NCBI GenBank assembly: GCA_037447655.1
Contig: JBBHKE010002794.1
Location: 62,001-126,000 of the forward strand
Length of the DNA stretch: 64,000 nt
Source of the DNA: Zygnema cylindricum
Taxonomy: Eukaryota > Streptophyta > Zygnematophyceae > Zygnematales > Zygnemataceae
Direction of reading: 5' to 3'
Positions 48,001-60,547 of the stretch are shown piece by piece. Position 1 is the stretch's first letter. Every line of letters begins with the position of its first letter. A model generated the notes under the pieces. It was given only the letters and a program-made list of their open reading frames with translations. It searched no databases and was not told the origin of the DNA. The translations under genes and the position numbers were made by a program.

Positions 48001-49080
48001 GAATCTGAAATTATATGAGTTTCTTACCAATCTAGGTTTCACAAGGATCAGCTCAGATCTCTTTTTTTATGTCATCGAAAGAGAGGATGGTATGATCTAT
48101 GTAGTAGTGTATGTAGATGACCTGTTGCTTAATAGCTAGTCTATAAATGAGATAAATCACATAAAAGCAACCCTGAATGCCAGGTTTGAAATGAAGGATT
48201 TAGGCGAAAAAAAGTATATCCTAGGCATTTAGGTAGAGAGAGATAGAAATCAGTAGGTAATTTATCTCACTCAGAGAGAGGCCATTGGAAATGTTCTTGA
48301 AAGATTTGGCATGGCAGAGGCAAAGGGGAGTGCCACCGCTATGGAGTTTTGGCAAAAAGTGGAAGGAAATGAGAAAGATGGAGGAATGCTACTCGAGGAT
48401 GATATTGAACCAGAGGAGTCAGAGTTCATGTCCACAATTCCTTACAGACAAGTTGATGGGAGTCTTATGTATTTCATGAACTACATGCGTCCTGACATTG
48501 CAGCGGCAGTTGGAGCTCTGAGCCGAAGCCTTCAAAACGCGAAAATATTAGATTGGGAGGCAGCAAAACGAGTTCTCACATACCTTGCAGGAACACGGGA
48601 TATCCGATTTTCTCTCGGAGGAGATGAAGTGAATATTAACTCCTGAAGCGATGTAATTATGGCGACATGCCAAGCCAACGCTCTACCACTGGATTCTATA
48701 TGAAGATCGTTTATGGTAATTGTTGTTGGTCCAACAAGATTCAAAAGGTGACTGCTCAATCAACCATAGAAGCTGAATATATTAGCCAGCTCAGCTGTTA
48801 AAGAACTTCTTTGGGTAAAATCTCTTTTACAAGAACTGAAATTTATGCAATCAGGTCCTTAAGTCCTATGGTGTGACAATCAAACTGCTATTGCTATTTC
48901 TTCTTATCCTACTCATCACTTTAAAAGTAAACATATTGATATTAAATTACACTTTGTGAGAGAAAAGTTGATGGCTAGAATTCTGAAGCTTAGCTACTTA
49001 CCCGATAAGCAAATGTTGGCACATATGATGACAAAACCCTTGCCTGCACCAAAATTAAAATTCTTTAGAGAGGCATGTGG
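45051..49080 (+). pseudogene. gag-pol of copia element C, degenerate
   Basis: Gag opens MGPPSWIPVFDGRKYLYW, with an intact CCHC knuckle CVYCYNHGHMYKQC (45684-45725). Protease WIMDSGSSSYMC lies near 45980. The pre-integrase motif (LVHVHNDRLEKM, CDGCALGKLH) and integrase core (HSDVWGP, RSDNGGEY, LEQNGVSKRLNRTL) span 46370-47000. RT is 47640-48140 ([29 protein letters not shown]). RNase H, 48330-49080, carries several stops. Stops also fall in gag, integrase and RT, so it is dead. Confidence 0.88.
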
Positions 49081-50200
49081 TCTTAGTGGCTAGTAGAGTC
49101 TAAAGCTTTAGAGGAGTGTTGTTTTGAAGGCTTTAGTCCTCACTAAGCCTCCTATGTGAGGGGAGTGTCTTCTGGGTACTTGGTTTATTTTGTGGAAGCT
49201 TGGTTCAATATGTACCAGAATAAGTGTGACAGTGAACAACGAGAGAGTACACTGTGTATCACATTAGCGGGACACGCGTCAGCAAACTGAGATTAGACAA
49301 ATCGCAAGACTTAGTTCTACGACTCACATTCACCGGAAGACCGCGGTGTCATACAAAGTTTCATCTTGGATGAAACTTGTGAAAGATGGACGGCGGATAT
49401 TTGCTCTTGACGGACGTTGATTAACCGGGACCACGTCTATGATTATCTGACATGTTTTGTAGATTATAGTGTGACGTAACATATCCTTATTTTGTACATA
49501 GGCGTGTTTTGTACATAGGCGTGTTTTGTACATAGGCGTGTTTTGTTTGATTAAGGACTCAGTTCAGATTAATTCTGTATGACGTACCTTGACATATTTA
49601 GGTATCCTTCTTAGCTCAAGTAGATATTATGGATGCATGGTTGGTATGCCTTCTTACCTTGGTTAGGATAGTGAGTAGCTATTAGCTTTCAAAAGGTTAG
49701 AAATTTTAGGTATAAGAGTAGGACTTAACCATTTCAGAAGTTAGGAACTTGTTGTATCAAATTATGCTTTAGCATTTTGATATCTATGACTCAGAGTATT
49801 TCTCAGATATGTTTGGAGATTTTTGTGTAAATTTGCACTTGTGTTTTTCTTTGTATTTTCTGCATTGTGGCAGATTTGTAGGCCATTTGGTTGCCTAAAT
49901 TGTCTTGGGCTGTGTACCAAAGTTGTATGTTTTTCTGATTATCTGTAAGAGTTTCTTGCTTGTTTTAATTTTGTGATGACTACTCCTGCCTCATCTTCAT
50001 CTTTAGTGGGTGTAGTACCCACAAAAAAATAATACCCGTTTCGATGTTCCGTACGCCGTACATTACAAACTATATCTATGTCCAAATATCCAGTTAAATA
50101 AAATAGCCTACGTGTAAGTATTTAAGTAAGTATCAAACCCTAAATCGTATAACCTTGATCTTAGTCTTATCCGCTAAGGCTACCGGCTACCCGCGGCTCT

Positions 50201-50240
50201 GATGGACAATAGGAACCAGGTTTAAATCTCGGGTCCGTCA
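50201..50240 (+). other. same hairpin in LTR of B (5' copy)
   Basis: GATGGAC pairs with GTCCGTC through one G-T pair; T-arm CCAGG-TTTAAAT-CTCGG is slightly decayed. Confidence 0.5.
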
Positions 50241-50444
50241 AAAATCTATTTTGGTTAATCTACCAATCTAATGTATGTCCATGTCTGGATAGCATAGGCG
50301 ACCATGGCTCTATCTCCCTATCCAACTTTCAATAACTGCGACAAGTGTGGGAGTTGGAGAGAGGAGTTAGAGGCAGACTGCCTCTGCTTCTTTTTTGCAA
50401 TTTACAAAACCTAGATAATACTAAAGTAGCCTTTAATTTCTACA

Positions 50445-50950
50445 AAGTATTCCTTTTTGTTTGAGATTTATTGGCCTAAGTCCTCTCGTCTTTCCTCGTT
50501 GGGGTTTATTGGCCGCGGATTTAAGACGACATTTCACATCGATGGTGTTAATGAATCAAGATCCTCAAAAATTTGTAATGTAGTGTTGTATCCTTGTTCT
50601 CTTTTCTAGCACGTCTCGTGTTGCTTGGTGTTGTTATGGAAAATCAAACAAAACCAATTTGTCAATTTCGACTATTTTAACCTTAAAATTTAGGAATAAA
50701 GCTCTTGTGCTTCTAAAAAAATATATATATAGACATAAGAGATACTGGTCTACAAACTAATCGCGAAACTAACATTATCCGAATATCTGAAAAAATGTCT
50801 ATAATCGAAAAATTCATACAAAGAATAGTATGGAAAATCGAAAAATTCATACAAAGAATAGTATGGAAAACAATAACTACGGGAAATCCATTTTTGTGTC
50901 ACAAACACTGCAGTTTATGTATTTATTTTTGAAGCTTATATTGAATATTG
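50445..50950. other. sequence between elements B and E, nothing recognised
   Basis: AT-rich, no frame of note. A 30-bp phrase around ATCGAAAAATTCATACAAAG is duplicated in tandem at about 50804-50868. Confidence 0.4.
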
Positions 50951-53020
50951 CAACCTGTGTTTGCCTCTAAAATAATGAATTTTAAAAGGTCTATCTTAGA
51001 TAAAAATGAAAGGAAAAGAAAAGGAACACGGCTAGGGCAGCTTGCTTCTTGCCCCACTCTCCAAGTCCCCACACTTGGCGCAATCATTAAAGACTGAAGA
51101 CAGGAGAAGGAGCCAGAGCATTGCTGCAATCACTAAAGACTGAAGAATGGAGAAGGCCATGGCTGCCTGTGCTGTCCAAGAGAAAAACAGCAGAAATATT
51201 TCCCCTTTCCAAAAGGTGGCTGCCGGAACTAGGATTTGATCATAGTACCTACCGACCGTCAAATTAGCCGGTAGCCCATAGCATTGTCCTATCATCTAGG
51301 ACAACTGCTGCGATATTTTGGGTGTGATACGTTTTTAAACATGTAAAAGTAGGTGATTTCATTTTACAAGGAAAAAGGACGTAGGAACATAGATTCAGTT
51401 GTACGGAATGTGTAATCCATAGCCTATTTCAGCCATGGATTACTCACGGAAACACCCACAGACTACCTCAAAAACGGCTGTGTTTCAGACAGCACAGATT
51501 ACTCCAAACTGAACAGAATCACCTCAAACTACACCAATAGGCAGTATACCATATACACTATAAACTCCCAAAGTTACAGCTAAATCCACCAAGGCATCTA
51601 GAAGGTATAGGCTCCAAAGTTTCACAAAAACAGCTGACTGCTTCACAAACTACCACTTAGACTGCTCACTGAATCTTACAGAGATACTGGAATACAATGA
51701 AACTTCACACACATATATATTCTATATCATAGAATAACTCCACAAAGTTTCACATGAAAGCACCAAACAGAGTGATCACACCAACAGGTCAAAGATGCAG
51801 AAAACAGTTTGCCATTGCTTTGATAAACTTGACTGCGATACATAAAATAATCTAAGTCCTGCAAGTTATACTCAGAGTACGGAGGCATACCAGCCGTACT
51901 GTATCTACTCTAATAAACTAATTAGTCAAAAGGACAAACCTCTGTTTTACAGAATATTTACACCGCACTCTTCGTATGTCAGAAACCAAGCTACCACTAA
52001 GCAACTACTAAGCTACCACTACCGTACAATCATCATTACTCGAGATCTATCCTAGTCATATTATCCGCAGCTGCGCTAGCTGCGCTGGCTACGCTGGCTG
52101 CGCTTGTCCGTACGGATCATACAAATAGCCGCAGCTACGTTGACTTAAATGCGTCGCAGCTCCGCAGTACTGGCGGCGCCTATTCCAACATTGCGTTTAT
52201 TTTACATCGGATCGCTTCGCGATCCGCCGTCCATTTGTCATAGCTTGTTCACACCACTCAATGAGTCTTTTACGTCACTTTAATTATATCAATCCGTTCG
52301 CTCCCCCAATCCGTGAATCTATTCAAACCTCCATATTTAGTCCAATTAGCAGTTACGGGCAAACTGTCTCGTACGCACGAAACTGACTTTTCAAAACAAC
52401 AGAATGTACCCAACGAAACAAATGATACGTACATTTGTTTCAACGGCTTTTATCAAAAGCTGATATCCGATCAGACTTCCATGGAACAAGCCGACATCGC
52501 GGAATGGTCGCTTTGGCGGTTTGCAGTCATTGTCTCACCAGATGACACGTGGCAACATCTCATTGACTTTCGAAATCTCTGAAACGCGTCTCAACAAATC
52601 TGGATGTGACAAGTGTCACCTTTGTGGCCATGTCGTACAATGGTCGTACAAAAAGTACTCAGCGCCTGAACTTTACTTTACTACACAAACCTATGATTGG
52701 AGTCGTACTTCACTCGAAAGAGGTTTAGAGAGGGGTTTAGGACTTAGGAATTTTAGAGGCAGCCGCCTCTCTTTGTAAGGGCTTTTGTATTTATAGGCCA
52801 TCTTTGGCCAACCATAACTTACTGCTCAGGGGAGCAAATGCAGAAATTGTTTTTTGGTTTGACTCAGGGAAGTTAGGGCCTTCACAAGGGTGAAGCTAGT
52901 TAAAACTCTTGCTTGACCGTGTGCTTTATATTTGGTGTTAAATTCATTAGTGTAAATATTATCCTGGAGGCTTCAAATAGGCTAGAAATTCTGTGGGCCA
53001 ATGGAGGTCACAATATTACA

Positions 53021-53035
53021 GGTTATGGGCCCACC
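53021..53035 (+). other. primer-binding site of element E
   Basis: GGTTATGGGCCCACC directly after the LTR end TTACA; identical to that of B and complementary to the anticodon region of initiator tRNA-Met. The gag ATG lies at 53025. Confidence 0.75.
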
Positions 53036-53277
53036 CTCTAAGGTGCCCATTTTGAATGGGACTGGGTTAATATACTGGGAACCATGATGAGGGATGCAAT
53101 TTTCGAGAAAAAACTATGGGGCATTGTGAGCGGTCATGTGCGGCGGCCAACTGCAAGGTTGGGAGTTCCACTTGGGTTTAGTGGAAAATCAATTCACAAG
53201 AGGATTTGTGGAGGAAGAGGAGGATGATACGGAGGGAGAAAGTATTGTTGTGGAAAAGGGAAAGGAGAAATGGAAAG
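53025..53277 (+). pseudogene. 5' part of gag of element E
   Basis: Opens MGPPSKVPILNGTGLIYWE, then a one-base loss near 53090 shifts to the frame MMRDAIFEKKLWGIVSGHVRRP. A stop follows near 53227. The sequence ends ...AAATGGAAAG at the LTR of F and is continued by 57538 onwards. Confidence 0.8.
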
Positions 53278-54456
53278 TGTAATTCTATAGGGTCCATTCC
53301 TCCTATAGAATTCTCAGATCCTAAGAAGCTAATCTAGATAGTGTCGACTCCAAGTATATATAAACCCAAATGATTTACCCCTTGACAATCAAAACCCCAT
53401 TACATCCTCACCCTTGTGAAACAAGACTTTCTGTGTGCTCAGTTCCACCACATAATTCAAAGTTGGAATAGAAGTTTTGGATAACTTTTCCCACTTTGAC
53501 TTTCCCTTAGATATGCAGCCACCCTGGTAGGCAAACACTCTGACCCACTACACCCTTGTGAAGCCTGGACTCCTTTAATTCTGCAGCAAAAAGAATCACT
53601 GAAAATGGTCAACTAAATGAGTTAATATTAAATGGCAAAGTTTGTCGATTTATACAGAAGCTCTTTAGGAGAGGTGGCTACGTACCAAAATATACTAAGT
53701 CCTAAAATCCCTCTCTAAACCCTCTAGTACTGAGGTACGGACCAATCGCAACAATGTATAATACAAAAAGGTATAGGTGCTGGTGTACCTTTTGTACGAC
53801 CATCGTACGACATGGCCAAAAAGTCGATACATGGCATATCCGGATTCCTTGCTATAATCCTCGAAGATGCTGCACGCCAATGTGGTTGTGCCACGTGTCA
53901 ATTGACGTGGCTATGACGGCAAAACGCCAAAAACCTACTCCGCCATCTCGACATCTATCGCGGCCGTCCGATCTGAATCGGCATTTAATTATAGTGGTCG
54001 AAAATTGATGCGCGATATTTGTTTCGTTATCGAAACAAATGCGCGGTATTTGTTTGGTCATCTTACTGCACTCCATACTATATGAAACTGTATCGATGCA
54101 CAACGTATCTATTTCTCGTTAAACGAATTATTCTACGTGTAATTGTTTAAGTACTTATCAAACGTTATGTACGTTACATAAGTTTAGGCTTAACGGACAA
54201 AGCTAATAACTGTGGGTGACTTGATGGACGGTAGCTGCCAAGATTAATTCCTTGATTCGTCAAATAACTTTTTAGTAAAACCTAGCAAAGTGTACTTCCT
54301 GTCTCTCTAGAGGGCATAGGCAGCCATGGCTCTGTCTCCGTATCCATCCTTCAGTGACTACAACAAGTGTGGGGGATTGGAGAAAGGAGTTAGAGGCAGA
54401 CTACATTTCCCTTTTTCTATCCTAATATAGACCTAGAAAATACACAAATATCAACA

Positions 54457-56369
54457 CTCCCCTTATTTTCTAGTCTATTTTCTTTTCAACTCCCACACAA
54501 AAATGAAAACAAGCACCTGCTCCCCATTTTTCTTTTTCCTTTTCCTTTTCCTTTCATAAAACTTTAAGAAAATACCCTCATATTTTAAAAGGTCTATTAG
54601 ATGAGCTGAAATAAACATTCCATCTTGCTGATCATACATTTTATTTAGCATCTCACTTTTCATAAATCCGAGCAAAGATTCTATCCACCTCATCTCTTTT
54701 CCATCCACACGAAATCTTATTTCCCTCTTGCAGTTGAAACAACCAACCACATCTCTAATTTGCAACACACACCTAGATGCTAACCCTTTTAGAAGCACAC
54801 CTTCATAGATGGCATCAATCCCATTAGGGATGTCAAGTCCATTACCCCCCAATTTTTCGGAAAAACAAGTATCCCCGCTTAGTTCCTCATAAGATCTTGG
54901 TCTTCCGTACTCATATTTTTATCCATGATATTCACCCCATTTTCTAAACTTTCCTCACTCTCTCCTATGGAATTCTTTCCACTATAACTTTCTAGCTTTA
55001 TTCCCAAAAAATATTTCTCCTTCCATAAACCTTTTATTAAATGTTTTTCTTCTCCCTTATCCTTAGCAACCTCCGCTAGTTTTACTTCTCCCCTTTCCTC
55101 GGAATCCGTTAAAGTTTCCCTATCCGACTAGTTTTCTGTTTCCCACATATCTATAAAATTATCCTCATTATTTCTAACTCCCTCAAGTACCTCCCTTCCA
55201 TTTACTTCCCTTATACCTCCAAAATCACACTGTTGCTTCCGTGGAATTTCTCTGTACTTTTCTCTATTCTCCATTCCATCGATGTGAAGAAGCTTCAAAA
55301 TTTCTTCATCCTCTTTCTCCTCTTCCTATTTTTCCTCCTCATTCACATACCAACTTCTAAATTTTCCAAAAAAGGACACTCCTCGATATAGTGACCCAAT
55401 TTCCTACAAGTGAAGCAAACCCCTTTTTTAAAAGCTCCCCTTTCCTTTCCTCTCCCTCTCTTTCCACCGAAGTTTAGATAAGGTTTACCTTTGTCTTTTT
55501 TACTCTCAACACGCTTCCGCTCATCACCGCCGTTCTTCTCATCACGCTTGTGCTAGTCACCACCAGCTGTAAATGCATTCACCCTGTTACTCCCCCTACA
55601 AAGCTCCAAAGTGCTTTCCCTCATTAGAACTATCCCCATGAAAATGCTCCAAGTCCATGAGGAGCAATCTATTACCTGCATACGGTATATTATTTCTTCG
55701 TACTCATCTAGAAGTTTCATAATTAGTGTGGTAATCTTTTTCACCTTAGATTCTACATAACCTGCACTAGCAAGCTCAACATATAATGAAGCAATATCAT
55801 TGCAAAAATCTCTCATGCTACTGCCTTTATAAACATAGGCCTCTATTTTCTGTTTTACTAATTGCCACCTCTGTCTAGTTTCACTCTTATAAATCTGAAT
55901 TAGTGTTTCCCAGATTTCCGAAGACTTGGTTAGAATTAAAAGAGTGATAGCTACGGACTTAAACACGTATCTAAGTATGAGATGTTTTGCTTTAGTGTTA
56001 TTATTTTCCCAAATTTTTGTGTCATTTTTTTCAATTTTTGGTACAGTTGTAATCCCCACAAGTGGAGTTGTAGCCGAGAGCCTAGCTCCCCTTACCATCG
56101 GTGTCCCTTTATCCTTCTCTCATTTTTCCCCTTCCATGGTAATGATTTTTCTTTCACCTTCCGTTGCATCCTTACTCCGGATGGTTTTCTGGAAAGCCCC
56201 ATATGATTCTCCATAGTGAGTTCCTCCAAAGCTCGGTGGCTGACACCTCACTTGTCCTGAAAGAATTCCTTATTAGTGCTTTTCGAAAAGCAATCCCTCC
56301 ATCGTGAACTCCCAATAAGTGAAGTATGTTCCATCAGACATAGGCACCCTAGATGGTGGGCCCATAACC
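54457..56369 (-). pseudogene. reduced gag-pol remnant of element F
   Basis: Gag starts at the primer site (MGPPSRVPMSDGTYFTYWE) and continues in 56098-55553 (KAKHLILRYVFKSVA; AYVYKGSSMRDFCND). A good CCHC knuckle CFTCRKLGHYIEEC lies at about 55430-55390. Integrase and most of RT are absent; a stretch near 55020 (KYFLGIKLE) aligns with the RT end YILGIQVE. The last 125 codons (54852-54475) are open and align weakly with RNase H (DIPNGIDAIYEGV; WIESLLGF) but have lost its conserved CDNQAA block. The internal region is about half normal size or less, so F was probably non-autonomous. Confidence 0.75.
56355..56369 (-). other. primer-binding site of element F
   Basis: Minus strand GGTTATGGGCCCACC touching the 5' LTR end (AATTATA); identical to B and E. 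It contains the gag ATG. Confidence 0.78.
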
Positions 56370-57302
56370 TATAATTCTATCGGGTCCATTCCCCCCATAG
56401 AATTCGCACGTTCTAAGAAGCTAATTTAGATAGTGGTGACTCCAAGTATATATAAACCCAAATGATTGACCCTTTGACAATCAGAACCCCATTGCAGCTT
56501 CACCCTTGTGAAATAAGACTTTATGTGTGCTCAGTTCCACCACATAATGCAAAGTTGGAATATGAGATTTGAATAACTTTCCCCACTTTGACTTTCCCTT
56601 AAAAATGCAGCCACCCTGGCGGCACACACTCAGACTGACTACACCCCTGTGTAGCGTGGACTCCCCTAAGTCGCACCAAAAATAATCAGTGAAAATGGTC
56701 TACTAAATGAGTTGATATTAAATGTCAAAGTTTGTCAATTTATATAGATGCTCTCTCGAAGAGAGGTGGCTACCTACCAAAATATTATAAGTCCTAAAAC
56801 CCCTCTCTAAACCCTCTAGTACAGAGGTAAAGACCTATCGCAACACTGTATAGCACATAAAGGTACAGGTGTTGTTGTGCCTTTTGTACGGCCATTGTAC
56901 GACATGGCCAAAAAGTCGATACATGGCATATCCGGATTTTTTCCTATAATCCTCGGAGATGCCGCAAGCCAATGTGGTTTTGCCACGTGTCAATTGATGG
57001 GCTATGACTGCAAACCGCCAAAAACCTACTCCGCGATTTTGCAGCCGTGCGATTCGAACCGGCATTTAATTATAGCTGTCGAAAATTGATGCGCGATATT
57101 TGTTTCGCTATCGAAACAAATGCACGGTATTTGTTTCGTCATCGTACCGTACTCCGTAATATATGAAACTGTATCTATGTACTATGTATCTATTTTTCGT
57201 TAAACGAATTAGTTTGTGTGTAATTGTTTAAGTACTTATCAAACGATATGTACGTAACACTAGACTTATGCGCAACGGGCAAAGCTAATAACTGTGGGTG
57301 AC

Positions 57303-57345
57303 TTGATGGACGGTAGGTACCATGATCAATTCCTTCATCCGTCAA
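57303..57345 (+). other. same hairpin in LTR of F (5' copy)
   Basis: TTGATGGA pairs with TCCGTCAA (one G-T) around a decayed GATCAATTCC core. The 3' LTR of F has the counterpart at 54221-54263 with TTGATGGA and TTCGTCAA. Confidence 0.4.
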
Positions 57346-57537
57346 ATAACTTTTTAGTAAAACCTAGCAAGTGTACTTCCTGTCTCTTTAGAGGGCATAG
57401 GTAGCCATGGCTCTGTCTCTTTTTCCAGCCTTTAGTGACTAAAACAAGTGTGGGGGTTTGGAGAAGGGAGTTAGGAGCAGACTACATTTGCATTTTTCTA
57501 TCCTAATATAGACCTAGAAAATACACAAATATCAAGA

Positions 57538-60500
57538 GAAGGAGAAACTCACACCGATAGCCACTGGGTCTGTACCAGCAGCGGCTATTGAAAAAAATGA
57601 GGTAAATGATATAAAGATCTTGGACTTCAACAACAAAGTGGCAACTCACTTCGTTCTCGGACGTCTCACTCAATCAGTTGCTACACCTCACCTCCATGTG
57701 GATAAGGCGGCCGAGTTGTGAGAGGCTTTTGTAAATATTTACAACAGTGGTACGATTCAGCAGCAACAACTAGCAGACTAGAAAGTGCAAGCATACGTTT
57801 ACAAAGGAGGAAAGATGCTTGATTTTTGCAATGACTATTCCAGATTGTTTATGTAGTTCGAGAGTGCAGGAAAAAGGGAGACCGAGAAAGAAAAGGTGAA
57901 CACTTTGTTAATGAAATTGCCGGATGAGTATGAGAACATCGTTAACAGGGTTCGAGACTTGTCGGATCATCAATGGATTTGGAACTCCGTCGTTGGAATG
58001 ATCTTGGTTCGAGAAAGTTCCATTGAGATCCAAAGAGGAGGAAAGAGTGACCAAGCCTTGGCCAATAGAACTATTTGGAACGATGAAAATCCAAACAAAC
58101 CTTACAGAAACTTTGGAGGAGGAGGGAGAGGGAATCAACAGAATGATTTCGGACCAAGGCCCCCAAAAGGGCTTTGTTATTTTTGCAAGAAGCCGGGGCA
58201 TTATATGGCCAAGTGTACTCAATTGACGCAGTTGAGGATTAAGCAGGGAAAGATCAGTGGTTTAGCCGGAGGGAAGAAGAAGGCACTCGTGGCAACACAA
58301 GTAACAGGAGGAGACTCCGATGATGATGATGTGGAGCTTCTCCTCAACGAGGAGTTGGAGGTGAAAACCGAGCCGGAGATCCGAGGAAGCAAAGGTGTGC
58401 TTTTGGTGGAGTGAAAGAAAAACCCGAAGAAGGTTGGATCATTGACTCTGGAGCCTCTTTGCATAAGTGTAGATAGAAGCATATGTTTACCAAAATGAGG
58501 AAAATTCCTATGGTAGAGGTAGAGTATGGGGATGGGAGAATAGTGACCACTAGTTTAGTGGGATCTGTGGATCTGAGAGTCTTAGATGAAGGTAAGACAT
58601 CCATAGTTACATTCTCGGATGAACTCTTTATTCGAGAGTTGAACAAAAACCTTATCTCTACGTCGGTCTTAGATGATAGGGATTTTGAGACTAGTACTAA
58701 GAAATGAGACTTTGTTACTAGTTATGAGGATGAGGTATATTTCACAATTGAAAATGGTAGTCAAGGAATGTTTAGGCTGAATTTGAGTAATGGAAAGACG
58801 GGAGTTTACTATGTCGGTGTAAGTGACTTGATGATTTGGCATAAGAGATAGGGGCATGTGCATCTAGATAGAGTGAAAAAAATGAAAAGAATGGGAGTAG
58901 TTGAGTGAATTCATTTTCAGGATAATGAGATCTTCGATGATTGTAGTGGATGTGCTCAAGGTAAGGCCCATAGATTACCTTTCCCGAAGACGGCTACCTA
59001 TAAAGGTAAAAAAGTCCTAGATCTAGTTCACACTGACATATAACGACCGACCAAAGTACCGTCGGTTGCAGGAAAAAGGTTTATGCTTACCATTACCGAT
59101 GATTGGTCTAGATACTTTAGAGTCTACTTCTTGAAGAATAAATCTGAGGCACCGGCTTACTTCAAAGAGTATAAAACATGGAGTGAGAAACTCAACGAGA
59201 AACCTATAAAGAGAGTGAGGAGTGATAATGGGGGGGAATACACCTCTAATCAATCTGAAGATTATTTGAAAGAGGAAGGGGTTCAACACCAAAAGACTGT
59301 TCCAAAGAATCTTGAACAAAACGTTGTAGCCGAAAAACTAAATAGGACACTAAGTGATATTGCCCAGAGTATGCTATCGGACAAAAAGATAAGAAAACGA
59401 TTCTCGCAAAAGCTATAAATTGTGCTAATTATCTTAAGAATAGAGTCCTTACCTCGGCGGTGAAAGGTCAAACCCCTTTTGAAAGATGGACCAGAAGAAA
59501 GGCGGATATCTCTCACTTAAAGGTGTTCGGAAGTCAAGTTTGTAGTCTAATCTTAGAAAAATCTGATTGGAAGTTAGATGCAAAGAGAAAGCCAAGGTAC
59601 TTACTTGGATATGATGAAAAAGTAAACGGATATAGAAACTATGATCACGAGAAGGAGGATATCATTCTAGTAAAACACTTGGTAGTTATGGAAGAAGGAA
59701 AGTCAGTGGATCCATTCAAATACACCAAACCGGTCAGAATAAAAATTGAATCGGAAAGTGAGGAAGATTCAAATTCTTCTAACCGAATTTTGGCTCAGCC
59801 AACTCTTGCATATGAAAAAGAAAAACTGACTGAGAGTGACTCTTTGTTAGAGCAACAGTTTTCGGCTCAAACCGAGGAAAAAGACAAGGAAAGGCCGAAA
59901 ATGGACTCTATAGATAGGGGAGAAAGACCGGAGATGGATGTCACAAATAGAGGAGAAGTTGAAGTCATCTAGGGAATACGAGAATGCATTCCATCCCGGC
60001 ATCCGCTTTTGAAAGAGGAAGGAGAAGCAACAAGAGGATGGAAGGAAGACAAGTAAACAACAAGGTAACGAAGTTGTTCTATTTTAGTGAGCCCCTAAGA
60101 TATTCAGAGGCAATTAACAGTCCAGAACAGAGTAGATGGGTGAAAGCTATTAATGAGGAAATGGCTTCCATTATAGAATAAAACACATGGGAGTTGGTGG
60201 ACTGTTCTTTAGACTGAGAGCCGATTGGATGCAAGTGGGTATTTAAGTTGAAACTCAACCTAGATAACACGATCAAGCGTTACAAGGCTAGATTTCAGGC
60301 AAAGGGATCCACACAAAAGAAAGGGATCGATTATGAGGAGACCTTTGCTCTGGTTGTCAGATTTCCCTCGGTCCGGATTCTACTTAGTTTGGCAGCAGCA
60401 GAAGACATGGAGGTACACCAGATGGATATCAAAACTGCTTTCTTACACGAAGAATTGGAGAAATAATTACTCATGCGACAACCCGAATGGTTTGTGGAGA

Positions 60501-60547
60501 AGGGAAAAGAAAGCAAGGTGTGCAGGTTGATAAAGTCCCTTTATAGA
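57538..60547 (+). pseudogene. gag-pol of element E after the F insertion
   Basis: Continues E gag (ILDFNNKVATHFVLGRL; YVYKGGKMLDFCND) with an open stretch 57896-58414 that contains the intact knuckle CYFCKKPGHYMAKC (58175-58216). Protease GWIIDSGASLHKC lies at about 58434. Integrase runs 58840-59800 (CSGCAQGKAH, TITDDWSRYFRVYF, VRSDNGGEY), then the acidic integrase tail, and RT begins at about 60225 (CKWVFKLKLNLDNTIKRYKA; MDIKTAFLHEELE). In-frame stops recur (about 57780, 58474, 58707, 58850, 59042, 59418, 60469). RT breaks at IKSLY where D is inserted. Confidence 0.88.

Larger units (their letters stand above)
44165..50021 (+). mobile_element. copia element C, complete but degenerate, nested in B
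   Basis: Two LTRs, 44165-45036 and 49117-50021, start TGTTGTTTTGAA and end TAGTATCCA or TAGTACCCA. They match closely; the right one is longer mainly through a tripled TTTTGTACATAGGCGTGT at about 49491-49546. The polypurine tract AAAGCTTTAGAGGAG precedes the right LTR. This LTR family differs from B. The insertion splits the 5' LTR of B. Confidence 0.85.
38120..50444 (-). mobile_element. copia element B with element C nested in its 5' LTR
   Basis: The 3' LTR is 38120-39153 (TGTAAC to TTCTACA in plus reading). The 5' LTR starts at 43538, is cut at about 44164 by C, and resumes at about 50022-50444 with the same TTAATTTCTACA end. The sum of the two parts (about 1.05 kb) matches the intact LTR. 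I could not find a clean target-site duplication. Confidence 0.85.
53278..57537 (-). mobile_element. copia element F, short-internal derivative inserted in E gag
   Basis: LTRs 53278-54456 (TGTAATTC to TATCAACA, plus reading) and 56370-57537 (TATAATTC, with the outer end decayed). Flanks GAAAG at the left and GAAGG at the right look like a 5-bp target duplication with one change. Only 1.9 kb lies between the LTRs. Confidence 0.85.
50951..60547 (+). mobile_element. copia element E, split by F and then D
   Basis: The 5' LTR ends at 53020 (AATATTACA); its left end near 50950-50985 is placed by weak similarity to the LTR starts of B and D (GCACTCTCCAAG-like block and CCATGGCTGCC at about 51050-51170). 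Gag starts at 53025, is cut at 53277 by F, resumes at 57538, and pol runs until D cuts it at 60547. The 3' LTR lies beyond the window if it exists. Confidence 0.7.

Noticed and set aside
44160-50026. Target-site duplication around element C
   Set aside because: The flanks (CTATT and CAAAA) do not match, so either the ends have decayed or the LTR edges are off by a few bases.
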